This document shows positions 1 through 14,200 of a stretch of DNA of 64,000 nt, one piece after another; the stretch's first letter is position 1; each line of letters opens with the position of its first letter. Source of the stretch: Echinostoma caproni (Eukaryota; Platyhelminthes; Trematoda; Plagiorchiida; Echinostomatidae); the NCBI GenBank assembly GCA_900618425.1, contig UZAN01039561.1, positions 49,732 through 113,731 on the forward strand, in the 5' to 3' direction. The translations under genes were made by a program, and so were the position numbers. The notes beneath the pieces were generated by a model, which was not told where the DNA came from, made no database searches, and saw only the letters and a list, made by a program, of their open reading frames with translations.

Positions 1-1925
1 ATCCCCCTTAATTATTATCATGTTGTTTTCTCCCTTTGGAAAAATGTCAAGTAATGTGAAGTAAACTGTCAAATAACAGTCCTTCTTATTCACCTTAAAT
101 GTTCAAATGATTAGATAAGCATCTGTCAGATATCCCGGCGTTATAGTTTTTCATAATCACACTTGATCTAATCACGTCATTAACATGTTCCTGAAAGCCA
201 GAAGACTTACCGTTCTTGGTTTAGGTCTTAATTGTACATTTGTAAATCTAGTAAAAATAAAAGAAAGTAAAACGCATTTTCGCTTCACCTTTTCTCCTTA
301 GTCGTCTTGCGTTTTGTCCCACTGGCTTCATGAGTCTCCTTCCTCGGCCTATTTATCAAAAACCGTAAATTCTTTCATAGATTATTCAATACTTTTATCA
401 GTATGTAGCCATCCTCCCCGTGAATATCTGGTACAGTGTCTTGTATTACACCACTTTAAAGCTTGTGAAAGGTTTTGTCTGAAGAGTCAGTTTAATTTTC
501 ATCATCCTAATTTTTTATGTCTATTTTTTTCCATCTATTCCGATTTTAAGGGTCAGCAATGATGCTGACAGTTGTTCTATTGTTCTGTATAAAGACAGTT
601 TCATAAACTCAAAATGCGCTACATGAAATCTGCCGAAGATGTAACTTTAGACTGATCATCAGTGCTATGATATGTCGTTTGTTTTCTGTCGTTGTTGCCC
701 ATTTATTTGTAACCTTATGTACTATATATTCCATCATTTTATGCAGTGCTTTTATATATTCGCCCGTCGGGATGAATAAAGCGATTCCTTCATCCGAATT
801 GGTGCTTCTAATCGAAGATTGAAATTCCTGTTAGTCAATTTCATCCATTTGGCTCGTTAAACCTCGAATGAACGGACCGTATTATTTACTTCGAATGAAC
901 CAAGCTTGATACTCTATACTGTATTTTACTGATTGTATCTAAGGTCCCGGAATAGATCAGTACGTTACAAATCGTAGTGAAGATACAGCCTACATAACTG
1001 AAGTTGTTGACACGTTAGTGACTGTTGTTAGTGGTATGAGTAGTCTTTATTTGAAATTTAATAATATTGAGCGAGACGTAAAAAGGGAACAAATTCACGG
1101 ATGTACCAAAAAAGACGTAAACGGAGATAAGCTATTTTTCTCCTGAATTTGAAACGTTTAGTCAAATGAAAACAGTTACAAACCTGGTTGTTGCTATGAT
1201 CTTCTAGTTCAGACAGTAGAGTGTACGTCGTGTGAAGATGTTGTCAACTCCAAAATGTGGGTTTGAAACTAAATGCGTCTCGTGAGCTGTCAAATATTTT
1301 AAATTTATTTAACGGTTATGGTAACAGTATCCTGTCAGGACTTGAGCGAGCCGGTGATAAAAAGGAAGTAATCTAACGACAAAATGCAGAAATTTGTGGC
1401 GAATAAGTAAAGGTTGAGCAAGTCCAAAGAAAATGAAATTTAAAGGGTTAATTTTTGAGGATGAGAAGACAGAGTAAAATGCATTTAAACAATCATGAAA
1501 ACCATTGATAACCAGGCATCAAATATGCCTTAGAGAAAACGTTCATAATAAAATATGACAAATACGTTTACAAGGCTAACTTTTCATACATTTTGAGCCA
1601 TCTTAACGTTTAGTATTTCATAGGAAATCATTGGGTTTGCACCGCGTAAATAACTCATTTCTTTCTGTCTCTCGGGTAGTTTGATACGGAACAGTCGATC
1701 GCTAAGTATGCAAGCGAGTTACCGAACAGAAGGAAGACAAGCTTGTTTTTACTGTTATCAGTGATTTCCTTTCTTTAAAGTAATATCGTTTATTCCTGTC
1801 CATATTTCCTAATGTGCGAATATTAAGCAATTGACAACAAATAAGAAGAAACAAATTTAGGGACCACACATCGCTTCATTCCATTACAAACACTGCATTA
1901 TACTAATATGAACGTTCTCCTATAG
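1..1925. other. AT-rich non-coding or intronic stretch
   Basis: No open frame here has convincing splice sites or a recognisable translation. It is probably intron or upstream sequence of the gene model that begins at 1926, because that model's first visible exon starts in mid-codon and needs at least one more 5' exon. A 22-bp acceptor/donor-bounded segment near 1631-1652 could be a micro-exon, but nothing else supports it. Confidence 0.4.
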
Positions 1926-4599
1926 AAATTCCCATGTGGACTCGAAACTCACCAGCAGAGAGTAAGTACCGCGAAAATGCATCGAAGTTTGTTTAAGTCC
2001 GAGTCATGCGGCAAACATTCAAAATAATCAATTTTCTCATTTGGCAAATGCAACAATAATATTTTAACGTGAGTGCCTATATCACTGTAGGTTTTCAGCT
2101 CATGGCGTTCTAATTTCTTTGTCTTGCAGGGTTATCGTTAACCCTCACTTACGAAGGAACTCCCCACCAAATTTTCGTCGCAATCCCGAACCACGACAAC
2201 CCGGTTATCGGCAACAACCCTTCCCCACCTCGTATCCCTTTCCAGCCGCGTGGACTCAAGCCGGGTGACATCCTGTCGCGCAACTGTGTCAACTGTGATA
2301 CGCTTAGAGAGCCTGAAGAATGTTTGCAAGACCATGAAAAGATCATGTGTAAACGTGATTTAGTGGAAGAAATCAGGTAAATATGATTTGCGTGAAGTAC
2401 TGAACGGGCATTTCTTCGAAATCAGCAACAATCAAAATCTATTCTGCTATTTCCAACCGTACATCTAACCTCTTAAACTCGTCAACGAAAATTTTCCGTA
2501 GAATATTTTTATTATGTTCTCTGAATTCTTCGAATAATATGACACTAAATTCTGATCAATATCGCACTAAAAATCAATTCCATCATTACATTTCCAAAAC
2601 CCTCATTGGACGGTAGACTGAAAGCTTTTGTATCACTTTCGCGATTGGTAATTTCTCGAGCCGTCTTTATTCAATCAAGGTTCGTTCGGATGATTAAATA
2701 TGATACAATATTTCTGTGATATGAAAGTGATGTTTTCATTTTCATCATATTACCATAATTTATAACAAACATATGCACGATTCAGTTATTCAACTCATGA
2801 TTTTAAATATTCGAAAAGCCCATTCAGATTTTCTGAGTATTAAAATCTTTCCAGTCCCTCAGTTTCAAATCAGGAAATCACAAAATGGAATCCATGATAA
2901 GCAATGCGCAACTTTTATGTGAACATAAATTGGAACGAAAGATTTTTGTACACAAAACAATATCAGAAAAATGCATTGTTATTCTCGGGGAAAAACATTG
3001 CCCACTTTTATTTGATTAATTTCAGACGAGTTGAACCTTTTATGGCCTTTCTTGCTTTTATGTCATGTATGGCCTCCAAGCGGGTAAACTGATCGGAGGA
3101 AGGGGAAGGCGGTGCTTTGTTTGTCGAACCATTTTGCCAGTGATAAAACGCTGTTTAAAATTCACCTTAATTTGACAAGTCTGACCTTTTCCGAGTATGA
3201 ATATCGACGCGTTTCGTGCGAATGTTATCTGATGTACACAATGACCAAAAAAGTGATCTGACCGGTTGCAACTTTGCGACAACAGCGCGCAGAAGAGGCA
3301 CAAAATACGTCCAGATGGAGGTGACCTTTTTTTGTGTGTGTGCTTCAATCGCGATTAAACCATTTCGATATGACTAAGAACGACGACAACGAGGACGACG
3401 ACAAAAGTGAGGGTGATGATGAGATGATGAACAAGGGCGAGTCCGCATCACCATTCTGTCCTGAACAACTTTCATTTCGAAGGACTAAGTTGAGGATGGA
3501 GGTTGAAGGTAAAACCTGGCAAACACGGGAAGATGTGGCAAGTTTATGTAAAAGACTTTTAGGATACATTTGGCATAAATTGAATTCGAGGAATAATTAA
3601 CATTGTCACGAAAATAACTATATGTTACATAAAGTTGGTAGAGAGATACATCCAAAAGAGAGCTTTTGAGGAGTGATTTAAAAAACTTTTGGCAGTTTAG
3701 ATGAGACACACGGATAGGTTTGGGAAACTGGGAAAAAAAATTNCAGTATGAGTTTGTGACGGGTCTTTAGTTATTCCTGGTCAGAGAGTCTGACTTCATG
3801 TTCCGAAACTGAATGAATGATGCATTATATGCAAACAATATTTCCCACTTAGGGGAACTTGCAACCATGCAAGTGCGAATAAATTATAAACAGCAAACGT
3901 GCCCTGGGATTGATTAATCTCTGAGGGATTATTACTGTGTTACCGCTGATGCTCAGAGAAAGCATTAAAAAAATGGGTTCATATTCGCGCTCCGTCTAAG
4001 AACTCTCGGGTGGGAGCGTCAGCGACAACAATGAGTGAACTTTGATTATAATACGCGGCAGAACTAAAACAGCTATACAGATATTCACTATCCCTCATTT
4101 GACGTATTCTCTTTAAGTCAGAAGATGGAGCGATTTATTTAAAGTTGTTGGAAGCTTGCTTTCTTAGGCTCAATACATCATTCACACTTAGTGGATATTT
4201 CTTAAACTATAGTTTTACGTTGCCTAAAGCTTTCAGTATATGTTTTTCTTCTTCTTGAAACTGAAGTAAACTTAGTCACGAACCGAAACTAAAATCCTTC
4301 TCGCAGATGCACAGGAAGGAAATGCGAAGCTGTCCTTGGAGAATCTAAGCATTGTTTTAGATTATCCTAGTACAGATAAGTTTTACCATCATGAGAGTGA
4401 AAATTTCGGAAAAGAAAATCAAGACGATTTTTACACGAGCGGAGCAAACAGGAAATGCGATCAAACACAGAACACGCTTACGCCGAGCAGGGGCACAGTC
4501 TGTTCTCTTTCTGGCAGATACGCATTACAGCAAATACAGTTTGACAAAATGAACATGCTAAGGAAAAACTATCGTCGTATTTCCGCCTTATTCCATTGA
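1926..4599 (+). CDS. Unrecognised multi-exon gene, 3' part (five exons)
   Basis: Five exons can be joined with matching phase: 1926-1961, 2130-2376, 3026-3083, 3379-3508 and 4307-4599, ending at a TGA. Splice sites seen include donors GTAAGT (1962), GTAAAT (2377), GTAAAC (3084) and GTAAAA (3509), and pyrimidine-rich acceptors before 2130, 3026 and 4307; the 3379 acceptor is weak. The 2130-2376 exon is clearly richer in GC than its surroundings and is open for 81 codons. Its product has a Pro-rich stretch (NPSPPRIPFQP) followed by four Cys (NCVNC, EECLQ, IMCKR). Next come a short hydrophobic run (FMAFLAFMSC), a very acidic segment (NDDNEDDDKSEGDDE) and a polar tail ending in RRISALFH. A secreted or membrane protein with an acidic cytoplasmic tail would fit, but that is inference. 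No family was recognised and the 5' end is missing. Exons 2130-2376 and 4307-4599 are the most secure. Confidence 0.5.
3743..3743. other. Single ambiguous base (N)
   Basis: One N follows a run of A. Similar single Ns occur at 12845 and 40578, so this is a draft assembly with local uncertainty. Frameshifts in small ORFs near these sites should not be over-read. Confidence 0.95.
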
Positions 4600-7500
4600 A
4601 TCGTTCAGGATGTTTTGACAATCCAGTACAAAACCTTTCATTTTTCCCATATTAGAGGCTTATCATTAATGCAGCACTGCTTCACTCTGAGAAATGCAGA
4701 ATAATGGATTGTTGCGAGAGAAGATGGTAGTAAGCTATTGACTGTCTAGTTAGTTTACTTCCCCTGTAGGTCCGGTTATTTTTAATCATATTACACCAGC
4801 AGAGATAGAAATTCACAAACAGTATGAATAAATATAGAACTAATGTGATGCGTTCCGTGGAAGAAAAACTGTATTCACACGTTTATGATGAAATCGTCCC
4901 AAACATGGTGATTCGAGCTCTCCTTAATCATGTATCAGAAACAGTTTCTGAAGGAGTTTTCGCTGATGCATAAGTAGCAATGCCGAATCAGCCGAAAATG
5001 AACGTTTGACTTGGGGATCTCGCCTCATCCAACTATAGCAAATGGGTGAACCTGATGTAACGATTTGATGAGCAGGGAAGGGAGCTAGAGAAAAATAAAT
5101 CGTTCCATTTGGAATCTCCACCGTTAATGTGTATCGATACGCACCGCAGAATTCAGTACCCACCTTCATTTTCATGCATCATTCCGCAAACAACCATAAC
5201 CCATTCAGTTCTCTTAAGGATATGTTAAGAAGCGAGCTTCGTACATTAATTGTATATTTCTGAATGACCGTTGAGCTTGGAAAACACTGACAAAGCTTTT
5301 CGTGTGCACTGGAGCTACGTTCAGACCCAGAAAATGGCAGTAATTTCACACATTATTCAATGAAGAAAACGGCATCAATGAATTAGGATTAGGCTAAATT
5401 ACCCATTTTTCAAAATTGGATAAAATATAAAAATAACAAAAAAACTTTATTCTGACTACCGAGTCAGACGGCCAAACTTCCTTGATTAATAGATTTCTGA
5501 GGTGTAAACATCTGTAGAAACTTCGCCTGGCGTTTATCAAGTTGAGCTGTCCAGCTTTGGTCGTCTGTTCGTTGCTGGTCAAATGTCAGACATCGTCAAG
5601 CCAAATAATGACCGTAGTATGTAGACGATGAACAAAGACAGTTTGAACAAATCAGTTATATGAAACAGCCTTCTTCGAATTTGTCGATATCGCTGGATTG
5701 GACTAGTAAATTAACCAAAACCTGAACAGTGCATGGCAGACGTGCTTGTGAAAAACATTTATCGATTATTTCTTTTTGTAATCCGGCAACATCACGAGTC
5801 TTATCGTTGGTTGTCCATCGACGTGGTCATCTTTGCTTGCTACTCGGATCGTCAAGACAATTGAGCACGGCAATCTTGCTATGGGTGGGATTAACTGGTT
5901 TGGAAATTTTCCATCACAGTCTTGTAGAAGTAGGTCTAATCCAAGATAAATAACTAGTCTCGAATTCGTAGTAGCAACTAACTACTTCTAGAGAAGGGTT
6001 GAAGCAAATTGTTAATTTATCAGGAAAAACGGATAGTTTCATTCCGGATGCAATGTTAACTTGTGCTGGAGGCAATTTCTGATTGCATGTTACCCGATAA
6101 CCTCCGAGACAATGGAGCAATCTAAGATCAAGTACAAACAATTGCCACATAACAGCACCGATTTGAACGTCATAATAATGCGTTAACTGTGATCCCAAGC
6201 CAAGCAAACATACTCAACTACATTCGCAATTTGAACTTTGTAATCAAATGTTTACGAAAAATCTACACCTCCTTGTAGATAAACACCGTTTGCGCATAAC
6301 TGTAGAGACCGAAAACACGATTAGTGAATATCCTTGTTCGGAATTTAAACGACCCAAATTGCAACTCGCGGATTACAAAACAGGATATCGTAACCGTTTT
6401 GTCATAATTCATACATTTGATTGATACACCTACAAATGTATTAAGGTAAGCCATAGATTGGGTTGGGGTTAATCTGCAGGCGCAGGCAATCGACCAGAAG
6501 AGATAAAATTGTAAACACATACAGACATATTTTCCTCTTTAAGGGACGTGTTAATGTTACTTACGTTTGCTAACTATACCATATTCGGCTCACAGTTCAT
6601 TGAAGACTGTCGAAAAAGGAATTGAAGGTGAGGAGTTTTGAAGTTGAAACTAACGAATTACGAGTCATCATTATTATCATTACTACCATTACCACTCATT
6701 CTTTACGCAGAACAGCCACAATTATGTTCAGATAAAATTTAATGAATGCATTAACTTTTTTCCAAACTCCAGGTATGTTTTACCCGAACTCTAATCAATC
6801 AGTCCCAGTTAACAGTACACGTGTGGGCTGATTCAGCTGAAAGTTAGGAAATTAAGGTGTACTGATATCAGTATATGATATTGGTGCACCAAAATATCGA
6901 ACAAATAAATCATGTCACTTTGCCGTTTGTCGGAACTGGAATAGACAAACTTATTGTTTAGATAAAGGTCGGTAAATTTAGATGTTCTGCTTGACATATA
7001 CGGTACAAGAGAAGAAGAACTTATTTAGTTCCTTTATTCCGATTTAACAAAATGGATGAAGTTTAGTCCAAACAAGCTTTCTCAAATATGTAAAAGGAAG
7101 GAACTGGAATCTTAATATTCCTGATGTTTTTAATATTCGAATGGGAAGTATCGGTGAATTAGCACTTTGCAAGATGCATTCACCGACCGATTTATCCTTC
7201 AGTTATTTTTGTCCTTCATGGACCTATGGACTTGTTATTTCATAATCTGTAACAGATTTGATTTTCATGTTTCTAGTGATCAGCTCTACCCCTGGCAAAG
7301 TGAATCATATTATTTACTAGTTGTCTCTATAAAGGCTTGGGGTTTGAACTACCGATCTGAATAACTTTGCAATGAATGTTTGTAGGCATTGATTTTTTTA
7401 AGTTTGGCAGTCAGTCTGATATTCACAGTATGTCAACGCAGTGCAATAATATCAAACAAGCATCATTGCTACTGTCCAAAGTCAACGCGACGGACACAAG

Positions 7501-10500
7501 GAAATAAAATGCACAAAGAAATCAAGGACATATTCTGTATTTTGTAAGCAAAATGGAGGGGGTCGTTGGAATCCGAAGGAGGTGTCATACGCTTCAAAAT
7601 TTGTTGAAGAAACTTCAATCGCATAGAGCTGTTGCAAGCAATCAGTCTACGCCTTGCAGCTCAACTTGGGTTTATGGAGTCTATCCTGAGCAGACCTTCG
7701 ACAATGATGGTTTGTTTCAGTCGCTGTCCACAAGTTCAAAAAAATCTCAGAAATAGATAGTGACAGTTATTCAGCGCAAGGTTTCGACACGGTAGGAGGC
7801 AATGAACTTATCTCATTTATTTATTTTAGTTATTTATTTATCTCATTTCCAGTTGATCAGAGCTTTGTATATATCTGAATTGATTACTTCGGAGCGTTTG
7901 TCTCTTCAGATCTTTTGACGAATTAGTAACTGAGTAGTACCACATTTGGGCAGGATTTTGCAAGAGTATCATGAAGCTACTTTGTTTCGTACAATGCGTA
8001 TGACAGACCCTGTCCAGGATGAGCAAGTTCGGCGTTTTGCCATATCATAGTTTTTAAAAGTGGCAATGGTTGTTGTTCAACGTCATGACATAATCCCTTT
8101 CAATTCCATTGGTAATCTATTTGAGAAGGGAGGATGGAAGCCAATTGATTCAGTTTCCATAGGGCAAGATAGATAAAACCTAAAATTTGGATAATTTATG
8201 TGATATTCTTGAACAAAAATAGGGCGAACTCTGTGTCAGAAATCGTTTCACTAGGCAGAGTTATTTAAATCGGAGGAATAGCAAAACGATGATAGATTTG
8301 AATTCTTAAGTTTTGACAGAATGCGATCTGTCCATCAAGTTAAATAATACAGGGAAGAAGATTACAAAGCGATAGTTTTAGTGGACAAGACAACAACTAA
8401 ACTTGTAAAACTCTGCCGTTCCACGACTGAGGGTATGCAATACGGGGCGAAGTTTTGTTGGAATTGAATAGCTATGGTATGCCACACGTGACTTGTGAAA
8501 CCGATATGCGATTGTAGATGCACACTGTCTGCTTTTGGAGGTGGAATTTCATAAATTTCATAATGTCATAATGGAATTGCTTGTACCATTTCCGCGTAAA
8601 GTGTTTCAGTGGTGGATGAATGATGATACAACCTTTCACTCTTTAGTATATAAAGAAATAGAGTTCTCGACATTTCATAGCAACTTTTACTGATTCATTA
8701 CTGTGTTAAAACCATTTTAAAGACGAGTAGTACAATTTTTCCCCGTTAAAAAAAATAATGTGCCAGCGATTGGTGACACATAAACGCATCTCTCCGAATC
8801 AACCTGGTGCATATCAAAACATTGTCGTTTTTACGTTTGCATTCATCTAACATGGTAACACAGTTTCACTTTATGTTTGCTGTCCACTACCATAAGCATA
8901 ATCACTTCTAATGGCTTTATATCAATGAAGCCTTTGATTACTGAGGTTGAGATACAATTGACTGGTGTTTTAGGGATTGTGAATGGACTGCAGCCATCCT
9001 CATGATGCTCATGACAATCATTTAGACGTTACCATTTCTGATGCTCAGTCGAAATTTACTCAGTCACGGGGTTAGGTTTTGATACTCAGTCTTTCACCTA
9101 TACTTGGATGTTTCTAATCGGAAGGGGCATTAAATTCCAAACTATTTGGATGCCTGTGAACATTTTATGATGATGGTGAATACTTTTGAGAGCGGCAAAA
9201 CTCTCTTGCTGCAATCACAAACCTGTCCGTACTAAGCGGTACCCTATATTCCTTTGTCCACAAGGTATAAATTACTGTCCATCCGACCGAATGTCATTTT
9301 ATCTCCTCTGCTCATCACCGGATATTGGCCATCAGTCGTTGATTGTTCAGCGATGGGGCGAGAGAGGCTGGTTTATTTCTATCACTGGGCCAGATGCTAT
9401 TTCCGACTCCCTCTTTCAGTTTCTATTTGTGCGTGTGCTAGTTTGTGTCATTATCAAGTGATTGCTCTCCGTAGGTTGTAGCCACCTTTTTCAAAACTGT
9501 CAATAAAAGTAACGATCATGGTAGAAAGAGAGACCTGGGATAAAAAAAGTGCCTCTGTTGGTTTAGCCGAACAGGGAAAGTGAAGCGGGCCTATTGCGAA
9601 TCAATGCATTTGAAGTTTAAGGACAAAACGAGCGCATACCGGCTCTTGCGGCAACCAGAGAGGAAATAATTTCAGCGAAAGTCTAATTGATGGGTACGGT
9701 TGGTCTAAACATCATGCATTTTGCGTTGGATGAAACAGGACTGAAATTTTCGATGGCTTATCAAGTGAATAAACAGTATTTTATTTCACCAAACAAATTA
9801 ATCTTTGACTATCTGGTCAAGTGAATCCAGTTAGTAGTATATTTTACCTTATATCATTGAGTGAGGAATTCGAGGGCAGATTCTTAGAAATGAGAGAAAC
9901 GGTTAAACAATTGGTTGCCGATGGATACGAAGAGGTGTAAGCGTAAGAAATTGGTTGTTAGATTTGAACTTAAGATTTTTGGAGCAATTTGATGATGATC
10001 TAAATTATTATCGCCATCGATACGGTACAACAAAAGTTCAAATAAGTCGATAGTGATGTTCACAAGAGACACTTCCAAACATGTTAACCACCAAGCTGCT
10101 TACATGATGATAATGGTTTCTTCAAATATAAACAAACACGCTTGAGTTAGAACGTGCATGCAGTTCACGTGAAAAATATTTTCCAACATTTATTTATTGT
10201 TGTTAGGCTAACCAATAGATAGATCAAACAGTCAAGGACATCAATCAATCCGTTGCTCGGTTCATCGGTTCAAAAAGAGAAATGGAAGAGGAAAAAACAT
10301 GTGATAAATGTTATCACGTTACTGTCGGTAATTCATAAGATTGAGGCCATCAAGAGTGACGCCGTTATGTTCGTGGATGTGTATGAGCTACTTATGCAGG
10401 AATACACGAGGTTTTGGGATCCATAAAATGTTTTCCACGATTTTAAATCAGGCGTGGCAACTTATATCTTTCGAATTGTGATGTAATGCTCTGCAGGTAA

Positions 10501-11255
10501 AAAGATACATGCTCTTCTCAAACTGTGTCCGATTCAAGTGATGAAACCGGAAACGGCATAATGTTTCTTTGCGATGAATCCGGTGTTTCATTTGATTTAC
10601 TTAAACAGCGATTTCAGAAGTCAATGGGATAATTTACAGATTCAGTTTAAAAGTTATAAGAGGGGAACGAGAGACGATGTCAGAGAATAATAAATAGCAT
10701 GCCCTCATATTGTTTAGCAGCAAAGGACATTAAATGAGGTGAAATAGATTTTTAACACCACTTAATTTTTTTCAAGTCATGGTTTTATTAACTTTCAGTA
10801 ATTCATCGAAAATCAATTTTTTATGTTTCACATGGGAACAACCGCAATGTTCTTGGCATAGAGAACGGCAAGGCTGTAATTGGCATACCATTTTGGGCAT
10901 AGATTTCCCATTATGGGACAAAATGTTTTAGGCAGAGTCATTAAAATTAACTGTTCCCCGGTTTATCAGCTGCTGAAAGGAGCATCTGTAAACCGCATCC
11001 TTTCAGTTCGTAAAATTATTTGGGATTTACCGTGTATATTTACTGAAAAATAACAAATATACCTTATTTACTCAGAGGAAGGAGGCTCACACGTTCACTG
11101 GTCTGTCCATTCATTGGTACCTTTGGGACACCACGGTACTGGTGCCGACCAAAGGGCGTTCTTCATTTAACTTCTTAGTCCCACACACGCAGAACCCATC
11201 AACGCCAACACGACATGCAAACAAACGGCGTAGTCTATTGAGTGCATATCTCGCC
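4600..11255. other. Long stretch with no supported gene
   Basis: Only short, mutually contradictory open frames are present. Two spots are coding-like but unproven. One is the minus frame 4924-5175, with a balanced composition (core YRYTLTVEIPNGTIY) but no clear donor. The other is a minus region at about 5757-6520 where two overlapping frames look protein-like (see findings). The 9186-9481 segment is relatively GC-rich and open in two plus frames, with no recognisable product. No RNA gene or simple-repeat block of note was seen. Confidence 0.4.
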
Positions 11256-11261
11256 NNNNNN
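11256..11261. other. Six-base N run
   Basis: A short assembly gap or masked ambiguity inside otherwise ordinary non-coding sequence. Confidence 0.95.
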
Positions 11262-14200
11262 ACTGGAGGAACTGACGAGGAGTATGACAACCGCTCAGGT
11301 AGATTGATCGATCAATAGCCCATCTGCTTTCAAGTTCTCTTACCTTGTTTTACATACGGAAGGAGGTACAAAAGTCGATAAACCCATTTTGTCTCAAAAT
11401 CATGTGTCGATCATTCCTTCGGACCACTATTTACAGACTCTTCTACACCATAGTCCTGTTGTTTGTCGCATTACCAAGTGTTTGAACAAGTGTCTGAACG
11501 GTTCATGTTCAGGCCAGAAAAACTGGCCAAGCGTGATTGCAACTCACCTATTCATTCAACGGATCTCCCTGAAGCGTCAGTGCATCTGGCCATAAAATGT
11601 TGACCGGTTTGTTTTGACATTTAGCTGACTAGAAAAACAGTTTACGGATCACAAGTATTTTATACGGTGGGCTGACGGTCTGACCTGTCTGAAAGGACTT
11701 AGTTTCCGGGATCCATACAAAGACCTTGAGAGTCGATTGGCCCTTCAAAAATGCTGAATCAAGCCTGAGTGAGTTTTGCTCGTTTAAGAAACCTTAAAAT
11801 GTTTGCGTTGTCTTTGAAATGCAAACACTCAGAGGCAACAATGAGTGATTCTGGCACCGTCCTTCGATTTCAATGTCTCCGTTGAATCGTTGTATATTGA
11901 ACCCTCATGGACCTTCCCGGCTTCTTCAAGAGAATGCGTTGGAATGCATTTGAGATATCTTCTCTGAGTTTGTTTAAGGAGTGTGTTTCTAGAGTGATTT
12001 CAGAAGGTTATGACCTGAAGGAATTCCAGATGCATGATGCTGTTTCATTTGCGGTGAATGCTTCTTCTTCCCCACATCCTTGTTTCAAGTTAGCTAGTTT
12101 TCATTGTGAAATCTTCGTCAAGCTTGACAGTTTGTTTGCAAAGGTTTCATCACCTACCGAAGTGACAACATGCCAACCTGCTTCCGTCATCTAAAAGAGC
12201 CTATCTAAATTGAAATCTACATATGATTCAGTCGGTTATATTCCGAGACTGCCTAAATTTGCAAGGGAGTAGTGAAAGGTTTGATTTAATTTCGTAGAAA
12301 GTATCTTCTGCCACACGAAACAAATTGCGTTTCACATTCAGAGTTAGCATCATCATCAAGCGGTAACTACGATCACCTTGTAGTCAATCATTCTGGTGAA
12401 TCCTATTGTGTCATGGGGATATTGATAACTTAAGCAAACAGGCATGCATCTGAAAACTTGGTGGGTTTATTCGGCTCCGTGTCCATCATCCTAAAACAAT
12501 TAGGTCGGTAGAACTACGAGAACGGAAGTAGTTGATCTGTCATATGAATCATCTCGAAATGATTCTAATCACGCAGTGTTTTCTCTTCTATTTTTAACGA
12601 TCTGAAATGAGGTTTCTTGGTGCACGTTATAACAGCCATGTCTATTGAATGATTGAGCTTTTCGAAAACAATCTGTTAACCAATTGACGTGATTTCACTG
12701 AAATTCGTCCTGGGTGTCATAGATCACAATCATAACATGGCTCTTTGAACAGTCTAATCTTATGTTACTTTGCTGCTAAAAGCAGGTCAGGTAATCGGCT
12801 ACAGTTCCATGAAAATGGAGCATTTGCATGTGAGTATTGGATTTNATTGGATTTGGAGGAATTTTAGACAGTTTTTATTGATGGTTCCCATTGGAAACGA
12901 CCAAGGTAGTCATGTGATTGTGTGAGTTATGAATGAGTGATAAATGTGATGTGTATATGGCAATACAAGATATGTCCTTGGCTATGCAAGAATTATAGAA
13001 GTATCACTAATGTACAGTTCTTTCGTTTATGCAAACGTCAAGCATACACTTTTAAGCGGTGGTTCCGGTTACTGTATTCTGTTATAGCTATGCATGACGG
13101 CTTAAAGGGGAGTGTCGAACGTTGCTGGGAGTGCCAATGCAAAAATGGATGATTTAGGTAGATAACGGTTACAAAAAGGTTAAGAAGATACATGAGCATC
13201 ACTTTTTACTACACTCAGGTGTCTCACTCAGTCTATATCCATCGGTTACGCTAACCCAGAATTCCCTACCCATGAAGCCTAACGCGGCCTGCATGTCCAA
13301 GTTCGCTGGTCAGGGTTAATATACCTTAAGTTGGGTCTTAGTTTTATCAGTCTACATTGCCCTACCAGTTACCGGCATCATTAAGAATGGGATTGGCGTA
13401 GCACCTACACCAACCGACCTAAGATATGGAAGTCAAAGGCTTATTATACCAGTGGACGACTGAGATCGCCTAATATATTGTGTGTAACCTTTGTATTGCT
13501 TGTCCGGTTTCTGCAACAGACTCACGCAATGCTAATATGGCTACGGGAAAATAGCTTTCGGTTTCTTCAATTCTCTAGCTTCTGACTGATTTCTATTCTG
13601 AGTTTAACGCTGTGTTATATCCCTTGAGTAATAGGAACAGAAGAATTTGTGAGTGAAAGGAATAACTATACAGCTGACAAAGTGGATTTTCCCAATAGTT
13701 GCTAGCGAATTTTGGGCAAGTCATACTTTGCGGTAGCTCGCATCACCGAAAGAGCCATTGAATCAAAAGTCTGAACCACAAAACAGCGGTGCGTAGGCCT
13801 AAAGTGAAAACTTTATCACGGTAACCTTCCCCCGGGCATTTAAAGACGTCAAACAAGGCTATCAATGTTTGTTAAATGGTAAGTCGATTCCCGACCAGCC
13901 GTTAAGGATCAGGCAGTTGCAATATTCATTCAGTAACACAGTTGGAACGCTTAGGGACAGCACAAAGAAATGAAAGAATATGGTGATAACTTATCAGAGT
14001 AATTTCACTAGTTTTATACGATCGATAACAATTGTCTATATCCGCGTTCAAATAAACTATTCGAAAGGAGATACTGATGCGATGTACATACCAGGTCTCA
14101 CGGTTGGTTTGCCTTTCAAATCTCCTCCCAGTCTAATCTGTCAATTAAAAAGTAATATCGCAAAGCACAAACTGAAGTTTATATTCCCGAATGATAATTG

